Assembly (NCBI GenBank): GCA_029255685.2
Contig: CM055311.2
Coordinates: forward strand, 6,701,031-6,765,030
Origin: Silene conica
Lineage: Eukaryota > Streptophyta > Magnoliopsida > Caryophyllales > Caryophyllaceae
Reading direction: 5' to 3'
DNA: 64,000 bases
Shown: positions 12,897 to 25,741 of the stretch, piece after piece
Layout of the letters: the number at the start of each line of letters is the position of its first letter
How positions within the stretch are numbered: the first letter of the stretch is position 1
Translations under genes and position numbers: made by a program
The notes under the pieces: generated by a model
The model's database searches: none
Told to the model about the DNA's origin: nothing
What the model saw: the letters and a program-made list of their open reading frames with translations, nothing else

Positions 12897-13794
12897 TCAA
12901 CGAGAGTTATTACCTACGGCGGTTGCCTTTCCATTTTTGAGGTTACTTAAGTACTTGGGGCAATTTCGTTTCCAATACCCTATCCTCGTGCAATAATGGC
13001 ACTTGTCTTCGGATTTCGAAGATGAGGTGGAAGCGCCTTTCGAAAAGGTCTTTTCTTTGGTCGCTTTGGGCTTGAACGTTTTCTCGCCCTTGCCCTTAGA
13101 GGGATTTCTTTTGAAGCTCGTTTTCCCTTTCTTCTCGATGTTTTTAAACATCCTTGGTGGAACTTTCATGAAGTCCCATATCCCTTTCGGCTTGGACGAG
13201 CATCTTACGCAATTCATCCAATGTTGTCTCTTGATTTCGCATATTAAAATTCACCCGGAATTGAGCATACGATTTCACCTTATTGAGCGAGTGAAGAACT
13301 CGGTCAATGATGAGAGAGTCGGGAACATCAACTTCTTGTATTTTTAGAGTCTCCGCGAGCTCAACTAGCTTGAGCACATGGGGGCTTATCTTTTGTCCTT
13401 CCTTCAAGGTAATGTCGAAGAAGGCGGAAGCCGCCTCATATTGAATCACCCTTGGAGTTTGCGAAAACATTGTCGCAAGCTTGGTGTATATCTCATATGA
13501 TGTGGTTAACTTAATCATACTCCTTTGGAAATCCGGCTCCATGGAGAAGATAAGCACATTTTTAAGAGCGGAGGACTCTTTCATGTAGGCTTCATAGGCC
13601 TCACGAGTTTGGACCGAGGAACGAGCGATCGGAGCGGCTTCGGATAGGTAACGAGTCTTATCGTCACCTTGAACGGCCAAGAGTAATTGCGCATCCCAAT
13701 CCTTAAAATTGGAACCATGCTTATCGAGTTTGCAACGATCCATAAAGGATCGAAGCCATGAAACTTTAGTGAGAGGTGGAGCGTTGGTTGCCAT
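12897..13794 (-). pseudogene. gag (UBN2-type with CCHC knuckle) of B', frameshifted
   Basis: The minus-strand frame begins MATNAPPLTKVSWL at 13794 and runs about 216 codons through a Copia-type gag core (EAYEAYMKESSALKNVL, then ATMFSQTPRVIQYEAASAFF) to a stop just after HESSTKDV. An extra base in the T/A run near 13150 causes the break. The adjacent frame (13217-12897) continues with a Lys-rich stretch and the zinc knuckle CHYCTRIGYWKRNC. The intact counterpart in element B reads straight through. Gag forms the virus-like particle and binds RNA through the knuckle. The product here would lack the knuckle, so it is probably a defective copy. Confidence 0.88.
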
Positions 13795-16209
13795 TGATGA
13801 TGTTGAAAATTAAACTACAGTAAAGAAGGAATAAAAACAACGTCATTCTTTAAAACTCGTAAATAATATTTAAACAAGTTTAGTTATTTACTTAATGATC
13901 TCTTACCCAATTAAGTAAACAATCCCGAGACCCAAACCTATACTAATTCGGGCACGGTATAGCCGATTCATCCCTTATTGGTATAATTTGGTAGATTAAC
14001 CTCTTAATCGGTTCTACCTTAGAACTCTCGGTCGACAATTTTCTAAAAATCGTCTTTAGCCCAAACTTATTGCAACTACGGTTACGAATACCTTCGTTGA
14101 GATCGACCAATTTCAAGGTGTAATCTTTATTACCCCACTTACCCAACGTGACAATTTTAGTACCCCGGTATAGCCGAGCCTACGTCTTGTGAAGAAGGGA
14201 TTCATGGGTCCATACTTTTTGGTAAGGCTAAGTCTCAATATTTATTTGTAAGAGATCTAGTCAATTTTATTATCTATCTCCGTTTAAGTGAACTAAGTCG
14301 GTGAGTTATCGATAAAATAAATGACTAGGTCGACTAAATCGAATGAATGCATGACATGATATGACGATTTGGCTATGCATGCAAACATATATAAAGCAAA
14401 TAAAAGCATAAAAATAAACCCTAATATGGCCTTTCCTAGAAAACAAATAATAAAAGTACAAATTCGGAAACCAACTCCTTTGGTCCCTTGAACTTCACGA
14501 GGCACGCACTTCAAGGTAAACACCGTCTTGTTCAGAACTCCTTTCCGAATGGCACCGTCTTCAAGGATCTCCGGAATTTACAAAAAATACAACTTTTCTA
14601 GTCTACTTTATACATAATAAAATAGAAATAAATTACAATATGGTGATACGAGATCACAAAATTACAACCGAATCGGTAACCACTTACATTACGGGAAATA
14701 CCGATTAAAAACTAAGGCCATACTAAGTAAATTACTTAATTCCCAAAATTACGTAAATAAATCACGAAATTCATAATAAGATATGCAATGCTTATGAATA
14801 TATGAACTATCATGCAAACCCTAAGCCAAATCGTCCTATTTAAAATAAATAGTCATCTTATACCTCGGTTTATGGAATTGCGTGTTTTAACGTTTAACAA
14901 CACTATGCATAATATGAATCGGTATCCATTCTTAAGTTAATCATCCCAAATCATTTAGGTTTCAAAATTTAGTCTTACTCAAACTTTTAACATGACTTAA
15001 CTTAATATATTTTAATATTGTTCGGTATTACTCGGTATTACGGAAAAAATAATATTAAATTCAAAAAGAGTCATAAAAATTTCGAAAATTTCAAAATTCA
15101 AATTTTGGAAAAACTAGAATGTTCTTAAAATTTCAGAACTTTAAAAATATTAGTACTTATACGGTTTTAATATTTATTTCGAAAATAACACTTAGAACGA
15201 GCATTTTTAGTCGAAAATTAAATAAATAATTTCATAAATGCAAATAAAATACTAATAATATTTTTACACTTTTCAAATCATTTTAAGAACATGAAATGGA
15301 CATAAAATTAAATTGCACACTGCCCAATAGCCGAAATTTTAAATAATATGACTCTTATTATTCAATTTTAAATGCAACTTTTTAACAAATTAAAATTAAA
15401 TAAAAACAGAAAATTTTGGCTCCCAAGATTAATCTTGTGATGAAAATATCATATATGACTATTATGGGTCAAATTTTCCAGCCATTTTAACAACTATTGC
15501 AAATTTTAACGATTTACGTCATATATCGCACAATTTTAACCATTAAAATTATTTCTCAAGCATAAAATTAGATAAAAATCTCGAAATTTTTATACATGCT
15601 GTAAATAATATTTATGACATCGTGTTAAATTTTTATGGCCAAATTCCAACTTAAACTAATAAAGTCGAAGTAATGTCACTAATTACCCGATTTTTACATT
15701 AAAAATGAATAATAAAGCAATATATGAGATAAATTTCTGGAAACTTTAGTATACATTTTAAATATTGCATGTGACATACTCATAAATTTGTATAGTCAAA
15801 TTCCAAATATAACTATACAAACCAATTTTTATTCATCTTATTACATTTTAACATTTAAAATTCATATCCCATGTATTTTAACTTCATAATTTACGAAAAT
15901 TCATATTCATATTATTGGATATACATGTGATAACATACTGAAAAATCTCGGCCAAAAGATGACTTTAACTATTTTTCCCAAAATAAACGATTTTTAACCA
16001 TTAAAAACTAAATAAAACCGAAAATATAATACCAATAACCAATATTCTTGCAAAATATATTCCAAATATTCTAAAAACATTTTAGAAAACAGTAGGTATT
16101 CATGCTAAAATATTTCGGCTATATCATATACTAAACGAAATATCAATTTTATTTTGTTATCTTAATAACTCCGTAAAAATTTAAACGGAAAGCATGCAAC
16201 AACCTAGTA
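13795..16209 (-). other. Long 5' leader of B'
   Basis: About 2.4 kb between PBS and gag. It is very AT-rich and homologous to the leader of element B (23295-25741). The 76-codon frame at 14293-14523 has a counterpart in B but no ATG there and diverges after about 45 residues. No domain is recognised. Leaders this long may hold packaging signals, as an inference. Confidence 0.6.
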
Positions 16210-16221
16210 GCTCTGATACCA
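16210..16221 (-). other. Primer-binding site of B' (initiator tRNA-Met type)
   Basis: The minus strand reads TGGTATCAGAGC, complementary to the 3' end of plant initiator tRNA-Met, two bases from the 5' LTR edge at 16224. Confidence 0.92.
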
Positions 16222-16542
16222 ATTATTAGGTTTAGATGTCTCATAATCTAATTATTTTAGTCATACTAACATAATATTAATTAACATTTTAATATACTTA
16301 TTATTTGATCTTATGCATGCTAAATTAATGCGGAAATATGAGAGATTCGAACCCTTACACACGGTCCGAATGGAATGCTAGGATGATCTTCCAAGTATTC
16401 AACAAGAACACCTCCTCTAAGATGCACCAAGACAATCCCTTAAAATCCGAAATCTTGAGTGGGCTAGCACAAGAACCGGATTAACCTTAAACAATATGCT
16501 AATCTTTATTAGAAAATGAATCAATATACTATCACTAATATA

Positions 16543-16543
<1 letters not shown>

Positions 16544-16637
<94 letters not shown>

Positions 16638-17198
16638 CGGGATCCGATGAGAACCACCCTTATAATGAGAACCATGAGAACCATGAGAACCCTCACTAAA
16701 TCTCCACCATATCTCGCTTCGAATGTTTCGTTGGATCATTTACCATTAGTTTAACTTATTCAAATACACACTTTAGTATCAATAAACAAAAATTTTTGAT
16801 TTAATTAACAAAATATATACTTAGTGTACGAAAATACAATTAGGCGTACTAAAATGGCTACAAATGCACGAAAACAACCACTACGTGCATGAAATTTTTT
16901 ACATGCATGAAAATGATTAATAGGTGCATGAAATAAGAGGTTGTACGTGCATTAAAACGAGTTCTAGGTGCATGAAAAATGATAGATGCGTAAAAATCGG
17001 TAGTAGGTGCATGAAAATTAATAAAACGTATCTCACCTTGATTTCCGTCACTAATATATATTTTCTAGACCAAGAAATATGATCTCTAGCCTTAAAATTC
17101 CATGCTGAATCCAAATATGTCATTAATTTATTTTTAAAAAGTCCGCAAGGTAGAGTTCTCATGGTTCTCATTATATTGGTGGTTCTCATAGGATCTCA

Positions 17199-17277
<79 letters not shown>
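16544..17277. repeat. (TA)n microsatellite split by a MITE
   Basis: TA runs occupy 16544-16633 and 17203-17277 on both sides of the MITE. The 'IYIYIY' reading frames across them are artefacts. Confidence 0.95.
16634..17202. mobile_element. 569-bp microsatellite-targeting MITE (Micron-like)
   Basis: The ends are inverted repeats of about 40 bp. The left end reads GGATCCGATGAGAACCACC then TATAATGAGAACCATGAGAAC; the right end, reverse-complemented, reads AGATCCTATGAGAACCACC then the same block. It sits within TA repeats, so the duplicated target is TA. The sister LTR at 9537 has the empty site, which proves insertion after B' integrated. No transposase is present. Elements that insert into TA microsatellites have been described (rice Micron); membership here is inferred. 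Confidence 0.82.
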
Positions 17278-17280
<3 letters not shown>

Positions 17281-18198
17281 ATTATCCTTATAATAATTTG
17301 AGAGGTTTTGATGTGGTTTTACTTGAAAAACACGGTTAAGCAAAATAGAATGAAGGTGTATCTCATACTTATATTTTCACTTCATCACACTTAAATTAAA
17401 ACAATTAATCTTAAGTGGTTATGGGGAAGGGGAAGCCGGCTAGGGTATGGGGAAGGCTAAAAGGAGATGCTTGTTGAGATTACCCATGATCTAGGCATGC
17501 AACCCTAACCATTAGGTGTTAACCTAGATCATTATTGTGTCTTAATCATTTAAAACACAATTAAGAACCCCTTAAACCTACCCGGCACCCTTATTAGCAA
17601 ATGGACCCTATTTTATAAAACTTGTCAATTGTAAATTTGTATATTATGTGACATCTTATATGTCACTTAATAAAATACAATTATTTTGATTTAGGATATA
17701 TATATAACTATTTATCAAATAAATATTGTATATAATTAAATAAATCATATTCACCAATTGACAAGTAATTCATAATTACTAGTATAAAATAGTCATCGCC
17801 AATAATCTTCAACACGATTCGCAACCCGATTCATTCTAATCACGATATTATAAAATATCGTTTAATGTTTAACAATTGATACGTTTCAATTTTAAACATA
17901 AATCTTACAATAAGATTTAACCTCTGATTTCTCGATATACGAGTTTAAGGAATATGATCAAATCGTATCAATATACATTTGATCATTTTATCATTTAAGG
18001 GAATTGTCCTATAGGTGTGACCTAAAGGGATCAACTGACCACTACCGTCATACGACAGTAATGTCAAACTCTAGCTAGCCAATCATTACCGATTAATGTT
18101 GGTCAGTTGACTAATATAAATCGTATCATCCCTTGCGCATTCTCGTCATGAGATTTAATTACGTGATCGCACTATTGTTGAGGACACATTTCTCAACA

Positions 18199-20653
18199 GA
18201 CACATAGTAACGATGACTTACCAACCTTACCAATACCAATTACTTCACCTTTTTTGTTGTCACCAAAAGTTACCGTGCCACCTTTATGAGCTTCTAATGA
18301 GAGGAATTGGCTTCTATCTCCCGTCATGTGACGTCAACATCCACTATCCAAATACCAATTGCGGTCGCCTCTCATCAAGCCCTACACAAGAATCAAATTT
18401 TGAGTTTAGGAACCCAAATAAATTTGGGTCCCTTTTTGTGAACAACCTTGTTAACTAGATCCTTTCGAATCCAAACTTGTTTAGCAACTTTAATATTTTT
18501 GTTGATGTCATTGTGTCTCTTTTGGCAACCGTTAAAGCCATGACCAGTTTTGCCACAATAGTTACAAATGATGTACTCGGGAAGACCAACATATTTTCTT
18601 CTTCGAAAATCAGTTTTACATGGGTCTGGTTTGCTAATGTAACAGTGAGATGCACTGTTCCATTTAAACCCTAGACCTGCTACACGGTCACATCTTTTGG
18701 TTTGATTTGTGAGAAAATTTAGAACATTTTGACTTCCTTCCCACTTCTTAGACACATTGTTGGCATCCACAAGCATAATCTTTAAGTTTTTGAGATCGGT
18801 GGATAGCGTAGCATTCTTAGATTTTACGGTTTTGAGCTCACTTTCAAGATCATTAAATTCAGTGTGTAGGTCTCCGATGAGTTCACCCTTTTGCTCCACA
18901 TTATCCTTGAGACTTTCAATACATAGGTTTAAGTGATCATTTTCAGCTTTGAAAGAGCTAGACATTTGCTTGTTATTTTGAGTGTTAACAAACTTGATGT
19001 GTAAGACTTTGAGTTCATTCTTGAGAGTTGAAATATCTTTTTTTAGCCTTTCATTTTCATTTGTCAGGGTGGTTTTCTCATCTTCTTTCCAATCAGGAGC
19101 AACAGTTTTATGGACTGTTTCTTTAAGGTCATCTAATTCTTTTACAAGCTCGTCACATCTACATATGAGAATGTCATTATCTTTTTGGAGATTATCACGC
19201 TCTTTAGTGGCCATGGAAATGCGTAACGTGAGGGAGGTGTTAATTTCCTCAAGGTTTGACATACTCTTAGAATCAACTTCTAGACACTCTACTTTCTCGG
19301 ACAACTGTTCATTTAGCCTTTTTAGTGTTTTGAGCTCGAACGTACTAGTGAGATTTAATGTAGTTTCATTTTTGAGTTTTAACATTTTCTTCAGCGATCT
19401 CTTCTATTTCATCTTGCATAACGTCTAACCTTTTTGTTTGTGAACGACACTTATCAAAGAGTTTATCAAGAAGTTTACACATCTTTTCTTTTGAGTAAGT
19501 TCTAGCATTTGCTTTCAGGATTTTTACCTCATCATCGGAGTCGGAGTCAGAGTCATCGGGATGAGCCATGAGACACCTAAGATGTTCGCCTTTGCTCACT
19601 TTAGCTTTGTTTTTGTGGTTTTTGGTTAAGCACATCTTAGCTTCTAATTGTTCTTCGATGGGTTCCTCGTCCTCAGAATCGGACATCCCCCAAATAGCCG
19701 TCATGACTTTATGTTTGTATTCCTTTTTAGCCTTATCTCGTTTATCCCTAGATTTTATATCATCCCACTTAGGACATTCTTTGATTTGATGATTTGTATC
19801 ACCACACTTAAAACATCCTATAGTGGAAGAAGGTCTTTTCTTGAAGGGACGTTTCTTACAATAATTGTTGTTAAACTTCTTTTGACCTTGCCCGTTTACC
19901 ATTCCTACCAAGTTCCGAGAGAACATGGCAAACTCGTCTTCCTCATCATCCTCACCATCGCTTGGTGAAGATAATAAGGCAAGACCCTTTCCCTTTGAGG
20001 ATTCACTAGAATTCTTCTCGAGATTAAACACGTGAGCCATTAGTGATCCTATTAGCTAGTTCATGAAGGGTGAGTTTAGATAAATCACGGGCTTCTTCAA
20101 TTGCGGTAACCTTAGGTTGTCATTTTGAAGTGAGACTACGAAGAATCTTTCGAACAATGTCCTCGGACTCGAAATCTCTTCCTAGACTCTTAAGTTCATT
20201 TATTATACAAGAAAAACGAGAAGAAAAACTATTTATGGATTCATCCTTTGACATACGAAACATCTCATATCGTTGTATGAGAAGGTCGATACGGTGTTTT
20301 CTAACTTGAGATGTGCCTTCATAAGCAAGTACAAGAAAATCCCAAATTAGTTTAGCCGTAGGACATCCGAAAATACGACTCACTTCGGCGTCTCCAACAC
20401 ATCGTTGAAGAATTGACATAGCTTTAGAGTTCTTTTCGTCCATTTTGAAATTATTTTCATCGTATTCACTTTCTAGTTTGACTTTGTTAAAACCCGTCAT
20501 CATGTCGGTTTCCTCAATGATTAGAGGTCCGTTCATGATGATGTTCCAACATTGATAATCAATACTCTTTATGTAATGTTCCATTTTGAGTTTCCACCAA
20601 CCAAAATTCTCACCGGTAAAGACCGGGATCTTGGAGTGTTTTGCGGAATCCAT
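18199..20653 (-). pseudogene. Copia gag, coiled coil, zinc knuckles and protease (5' half of element A polyprotein)
   Basis: The minus strand starts at 20653 (MDSAKHSKIPVFTGENF) with a UBN2-type gag domain to about 20120. Then comes an in-frame TGA where a Trp is usual, a shift near 20050, a Ser/Asp-rich segment with CCHC knuckle CFKCGDTNHQIKEC (about 19770-19812), and another shift in an A run near 19370. A roughly 200-residue Leu/Glu/Lys-rich coiled coil follows, then a second knuckle CNYCGKTGHGFNGC (about 18525-18568). The protease shows NWYLDSGC at about 18335-18365, followed by a TGA codon and RHMTGD. The active-site DSG is visible, but at least four breaks make the copy dead. The frame resumes across B' at 9214. 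Confidence 0.88.
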
Positions 20654-20701
20654 TTCCCAAGAAGTAACTCTAAGGTAATTAGCCTTTAAGAAGAGCACGA
20701 G

Positions 20702-20713
20702 GCTCTGATACCA
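20702..20713 (-). other. Primer-binding site of element A (initiator tRNA-Met type)
   Basis: The minus strand reads TGGTATCAGAGC, two bases from the LTR edge at 20716. This fixes the orientation of element A. Confidence 0.92.
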
Positions 20714-20715
20714 AT

Positions 20716-21996
20716 TGAAGGGTTTGGATACCGAGTACCTAAGAGGGGGAGGGGGTGAATTAGGTACTACTTAAAAATTTTAACTTAACAAAGTTGGTTT
20801 AATTAAATTAACTAACGATTAAAGACAGAGAGACAGAAGAAAGCAACAATTTTGTTGACTGTTGAGTTCATCTAGCAAGTGAAGTAATGCTACTGTATGA
20901 AAGTAACAGATCTAGAAATCGTTGACTGAAACGGAATGGAAAAGAAAATAAAAGACTGATTAACTAAACAGAAAAGAGAAGAACGCGGCGGTTTTGAATT
21001 GGTTCGGCCAGAACTCTAATGGCCTACGTCCAATCTTCTTTTATTAAATAGTTAAGTAATCTACTCCGAAAAATTAAAAACAAATTACAATAAAAGGACC
21101 AACAACCTACTCCGGTTGCGACTTTTAGTTCTTTTGACCACAATGTCTAAGAACTCCAAACTAACAAACTAGTATAGATTACAAGATCAAGTTTTCCTCA
21201 AACTGATTCTTAAATGAATTGAAAAGGAACAACTTATTGATCAATCATAACTAGATAGCAAATCATAAACAGAAGTAACGATTAAACAGACTGTTTACAC
21301 TTGAAGACTTTATGAAAACTTTGCAAAACCAGTTAAAAGAAATGAAGCTTTGAAGAGAGAATTTTGCAAAGGAAGATTTATTGCTCTGGAAGTCTTAGTA
21401 ATAAATGAGGATGAAGTACTTCTTTTATAGTGAAAAATATTGGATAAAGACTTTTGGGTAAAACCAACAAAGTACACTTTAGGTGGCTATTTTCCAAAGG
21501 ACAAAAGGAGTGTGTACTTCTTTGCTATTGAGAAATCCTTTCTTTGCTTTTAAAATCTCCTTTAATCAGAAAAAAGAGATTTTATGGGCTTTGTAAAATC
21601 AGAGGCATAAAGCAAGTTTTATTGTAAGATTGCAAAACTGGTTTTCGAAATGATAAAGCTTCAAGTGTACGATTGCACGGGGCAACGATCTGTGTAACTG
21701 TTACTTACGTTATATGAGTTGTTATCTTTACAAAACAACGACACTTAGAGATTTCTTTTGACAACGGAATATCAATGCTCTCTTGATTATGAACTTTCGA
21801 ACCTGAAATGGAAACTTGAAAACACAATTAAATTGGGCTTGTCATCATCAACAAATTGTATCGTAACACAAACAAACAACAAAAAGATAAAAGCAACTAG
21901 AATAGAAAACTAACAATAGCTTTAATGGAGTAGATGAGGCTACCAAAGAAGGAATTAAGCAAGTCACATGCTTTACGGAAGGCTCCTTTCCCTTCA
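20716..21996 (-). repeat. 5' LTR of element A
   Basis: A 1281-bp LTR with terminal inverted repeats TGAAGGG...CCCTTCA. The partner LTR would lie beyond the element C insertion and is not in the window. Element B inserted three bases outside its right edge. Confidence 0.85.
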
Positions 21997-21999
21997 AAT

Positions 22000-23280
22000 T
22001 GTTGAGAAATGTGTCCTCAACAATAGTGCGATCACGTAATTAAATCTCATAACGAGAATGCGCAAGGGATGATACGATTTATATTAGTCGACTGACCATC
22101 ATTAATCGGTAATGATTGGCTAGCTAGAGTTTGACATTACTGTCGTATGACGGTGGTGGTCAGTTGATCCCTTTAGGTCACACCTTTAGGACAATTCCCT
22201 TAATCGATAAAATGATCAAATGTATAGTGATACGATTTGATCATATTCCTTAAACTCGTATATCGAGAAATTAGAGGTTGAATCTTAATGTAAGATTTAT
22301 GTTTAAAATTGAAATGTATCAATTGTTAAACAGTAAATGATATTTTATTATATCGTTGTCAGAATGAATTGGGTTATAATTATTACAAAGGTTGTAAATC
22401 GTATTGACGATAATTGTAAATAATCATTTTATAAATGTAATTTCGAATTACTTGTTAATTAATAAATATGATTTATTTGATATAATATTTATGCGATAAA
22501 TATTTATATGTTTTGTATAATTGTAATTTTATTTCCTTATGACATATAAGATGTCACACATTGTACAAATTATACAATTGACAAGTTTATAAAATGAAAT
22601 CCATTTTATGGATTAAGTGGGACGGACAAATGGAGGTGGTTATGTGGATGATTAGTGTGTTTAATACACCATAATCATTATGCTTAGACAAAGGCCTTGG
22701 AAACACTACCTAAGCAACCCTAAGAAGCATGGGTAAGAGAAGTTGTCTCCCCTTTTGCTCTTCTCCATATCCGGCCAACACACAACCCAAGCACCACTTG
22801 TTTTATATGTGTGTTGCTCACAAAATCAATTCATTCCTAATGTTGGATAATTTTTCTAAGTGTAGAAATCAAATAAAATCTCTCACCCTAGCCGAAAAAT
22901 CACAAGAGAAGAGAGAATTTTTCCAACCTCTAATTACATATTGTAAGATAATATATACATACTACTTAGTAGTATTGAAAGAATATTCTAATAAGAGAGA
23001 TTAGAATAAGTTTAAGGAGAAACCGGTTTTGTAACTAGCTTGTTCAAGTCTCGGTTGATTGAGGGGTTGTCTTGGTGCATCCAAAGGAGGTATTCTATTT
23101 TGGGTACTTGGAGGATCATCTTTGCCATTCTCTTGGACCGTTTGTAAGGGTTCAATATCTCCTTATTTCCGCAATATTTAGCATGCATAAGATCATTTTA
23201 ACTAGTATATTAAAATGCTAATTACAAGGTTATGTTAGTATGACTAAAATTAGTTTATGAGCAACTAATAAAACCTAACA
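22000..23280 (+). repeat. 5' LTR of element B
   Basis: Starts TGTTGAGAAATG and ends AAAACCTAACA. It shares blocks with B' LTRs, for example CATTACTGTCGTATGACGG. The 91-codon frame at 22729-23004 recurs truncated in the 3' LTR and is not considered a gene. Confidence 0.92.
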
Positions 23281-23282
23281 AT

Positions 23283-23294
23283 TGGTATCAGAGC
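23283..23294 (+). other. Primer-binding site of element B (initiator tRNA-Met type)
   Basis: TGGTATCAGAGC lies two bases after the 5' LTR and is complementary to the initiator tRNA-Met 3' end. Confidence 0.94.
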
Positions 23295-25741
23295 AATAGG
23301 TTGTTTGCATGCTTTCCGTTTACGTTTTTACGGAGTTATAGTGATAACAAAATAAAATTGGAATTTTCGTTTGATATAAGATACGTACGAAATAAATTTG
23401 GCATGAATATCTACTGTTTTCTAATATGTTTTAGAATATTTGGAATATATTTTGCATGAATATTGATTATTGGTATATTAAATCTCGGTTTTAATATGTT
23501 TTAATGGTTAAAAATGTTTATTTTTGGGAAAAATAGTTAAAATAAGCTTCTGGCCGAGATTTTTCAGTATGTTATCACATGTATTTTCTATAATGTGAAT
23601 ATGATTTTTCGTAAATTATGGACTTATAAATCGTGTGATATGAATTTTAAGTGTTAAAGTGCAATAAGATGAATAAAAATGTGTTAAAATAGTTATATTA
23701 TGAATTTGACTATAAAAATTTATGAGGATGTCACATGCAATATTTAAAAATTATGTTGAATTTTCCAGAAATTTATCTCAAATATTGCAATATTATAGAT
23801 TTTTAATGTAAAAATCGGGTAATTAGTAACATAATTTTGACTTTAATAGTTTAAGTTGGAATTTGGCCATAAAAATTTAACACGATGTCATATATATTAT
23901 TTCCAGCATGTATAAAATTTTCGAGAATTTTATCTTATTTTATGCTTGAGAAATAATTTTAAGGGTTAAAATCGTACGATATATGACGTAAATCGTTAAA
24001 ATTTGCAAAAGTTGTTAAAATGGCCGAAAAATGTAACCCATATTAGTCATATATGATATGTTCATCATGAAAATTATCTTGGGAGCCAAAAGTTTCAGAT
24101 TTGATTTGATTTGATTTTATTTTAATTTGTTAAAAGTAGCATTTAAAATTAAATAAAAAGAGTCATGCATTTAAAATTTCGGCTATGGGGCAATGTGCCA
24201 TTTAATTTTCTGTCCATCTTGTGTTCTTAAAATGTTTTGGAAGGTATAAAATATTATTAGTATTTAATTTGCATTTATGAAGTTAATTATTGAATTTTCC
24301 GACTTAAATTGCTCGTTTTACGTCTTATTTACGAAATAATGTTAAAACCGTATTAAATACTAATATTTTAACTTTCTGAAAATTTTAAGAACATTCTGGA
24401 ATTTTCAAAATTTGAATTTTGAATTTTCGAAATTTTAATGACTCTTTTGGATTTTTATATTATTTTTCCCGTAAAACCGAGTAATACCGATCAATATTGA
24501 AATATATTAAGTTAAGTCATGTTCAAAGTTTGAGTAAGACTAAATTTTGAATCCTATGCGAGTTAGGATGATTAACTTAAGGATGAAAACCGTTTCATAT
24601 AATGCATAGTGTTGTTAAACGTTATAACACTCGATTCCATAAACCAAGGTTTACGATAACTATTTAAATAAGTGTTTTAAATAGGACAATTTGGCCTAGG
24701 ATTTGCATGTTGATTCATATTTACATAAGCATTGCATACTTTATATTATGAATGTCATGATTTTTATTTTTACGTAATTTTGGGAATTATGTAATTTACT
24801 TAATATGGCCTTAGTTTTTAAATCGGTATTTCCCGTAATGTAAGGGGTTACCGATTGGGTTGTAATTTTGTGATCTTGTATCACCCAATTGTAATCTATT
24901 TCTATTTTATAATGTATAAAGTAGACTAGAAAAGTTGTAATATTTGTAAAATCCGGAGTTTCTTGAAGACGGTGCCATTCGGAAAGGAGTTCCGATCAAG
25001 ACGGTGTTTACCTCGAAGTGCGTGCCGCGTGAAGTTCAAGGGACCAAAGGAGTTGGTTTCCGAATTTGTACTTTTATTATTTCTTTTCTAGGAAAGGCCA
25101 TACTAGGGTTTATTTATGCTTTTATTTTTGCTTTTTATATGTTTGCATGCATAGCCAAATCGTCATACATCGTATCATGCATGTTTCGACCTAGTCGACC
25201 TAGTCTTTTTATTTTATCGATAATTCACCGACTTAGTTCACTTAAACGGAGATAGATAATAATTTGACTAGATCTCTTACATATAAATATTGAGACTTAG
25301 CCTTACCAAAGAGTACGGACCCATGAATCCCTTCTTCACAAGAACGTAGGCTTGGCTACACCGGGGTACTAAAATTGTCACGTTGGGTAAGTGGGGTAAT
25401 AAGATTGCACCTTGAAATTTGGTTGATCTCAACGAAATTATTCGTAACCGTAGTTGCAATAAGTTCGGGGTAAAGATAATTTTAAGAAAATTGTCGACCG
25501 AGAGTTCTAAGAGTAGAACCGATTAAAGGGTTAATCCACCAAATTATACCAATACGGGTTGAATCGGCTACACCGTGCCCGGATTAGTATGGGTTTGGGT
25601 CTCGGGATTGTTTACTTAATTGGGTAAGAGATCATTAAGTAAATATGCTTAACATGTTTAAGTTTCTTAAAATTCAAATTATGAATTTAAAATGATGTTG
25701 TTTTCCTTTTATTATTGTAGTTTAATTTTTCAACATCATCA
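23295..25741 (+). other. Long 5' leader of element B
   Basis: 2.45 kb, AT-rich and non-coding, homologous to 13795-16209 in B'. The frame at 25004-25255 begins at GTG, not ATG, so I do not call it a gene. Confidence 0.6.

Larger units (their letters stand above)
9215..18198 (-). mobile_element. Element B': gag-only (TR-GAG-like) LTR retrotransposon inserted in element A
   Basis: It is flanked by a perfect TSD GACAC (9210-9214 and 18199-18203); removing it restores the protease-to-integrase frame of A. LTRs are 9215-10510 and 16224-18198, the second enlarged by a MITE. The PBS is at 16210-16221 next to the 5' LTR and the purine tract is read on the minus strand just right of 10510. Only a gag-like frame is found; protease, RT, RNase H and integrase are absent from 5.7 kb of internal sequence. 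About 20 differences by eye between LTRs outside the MITE make it older than element B. TR-GAG elements are a described class of non-autonomous plant elements. Confidence 0.88.
16224..18198 (-). repeat. 5' LTR of element B' carrying a MITE
   Basis: It is 1975 bp and matches 9215-10510 except for the 16634-17202 insertion and longer TA tracts. It ends ...TCTCAACA at 18198 before the TSD GACAC. Confidence 0.88.
3440..21996 (-). mobile_element. Element A: SIRE-like Ty1/copia retrotransposon, nested and truncated at its 3' end
   Basis: Read on the minus strand the order is LTR (21996-20716), PBS (20713-20702), gag with UBN2-type domain, CCHC knuckle, coiled coil, second CCHC knuckle, protease, [B' insertion], GAG-pre-integrase and integrase, [family-1 solo LTR], RT and RNase H, then truncation by element C at 3440. 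Order PR-IN-RT-RH defines Ty1/copia. The coiled-coil gag extension and the [15 protein letters not shown] block favour the SIRE/Maximus lineage, as an inference. Several stops and frameshifts make it non-functional. After removing B, its LTR abuts LINE sequence, so it probably inserted into the LINE. Confidence 0.85.

Noticed and set aside
16521..17343. Frames with long Tyr-Ile repeats.
   Set aside because: Translation of TA microsatellites.
14293..25255. Leader frames (14293-14523 in B', 25004-25255 in B) with the same first 45 residues.
   Set aside because: The B copy begins with GTG, the frames diverge by a shift, and nucleotide identity of sister copies explains the similarity.
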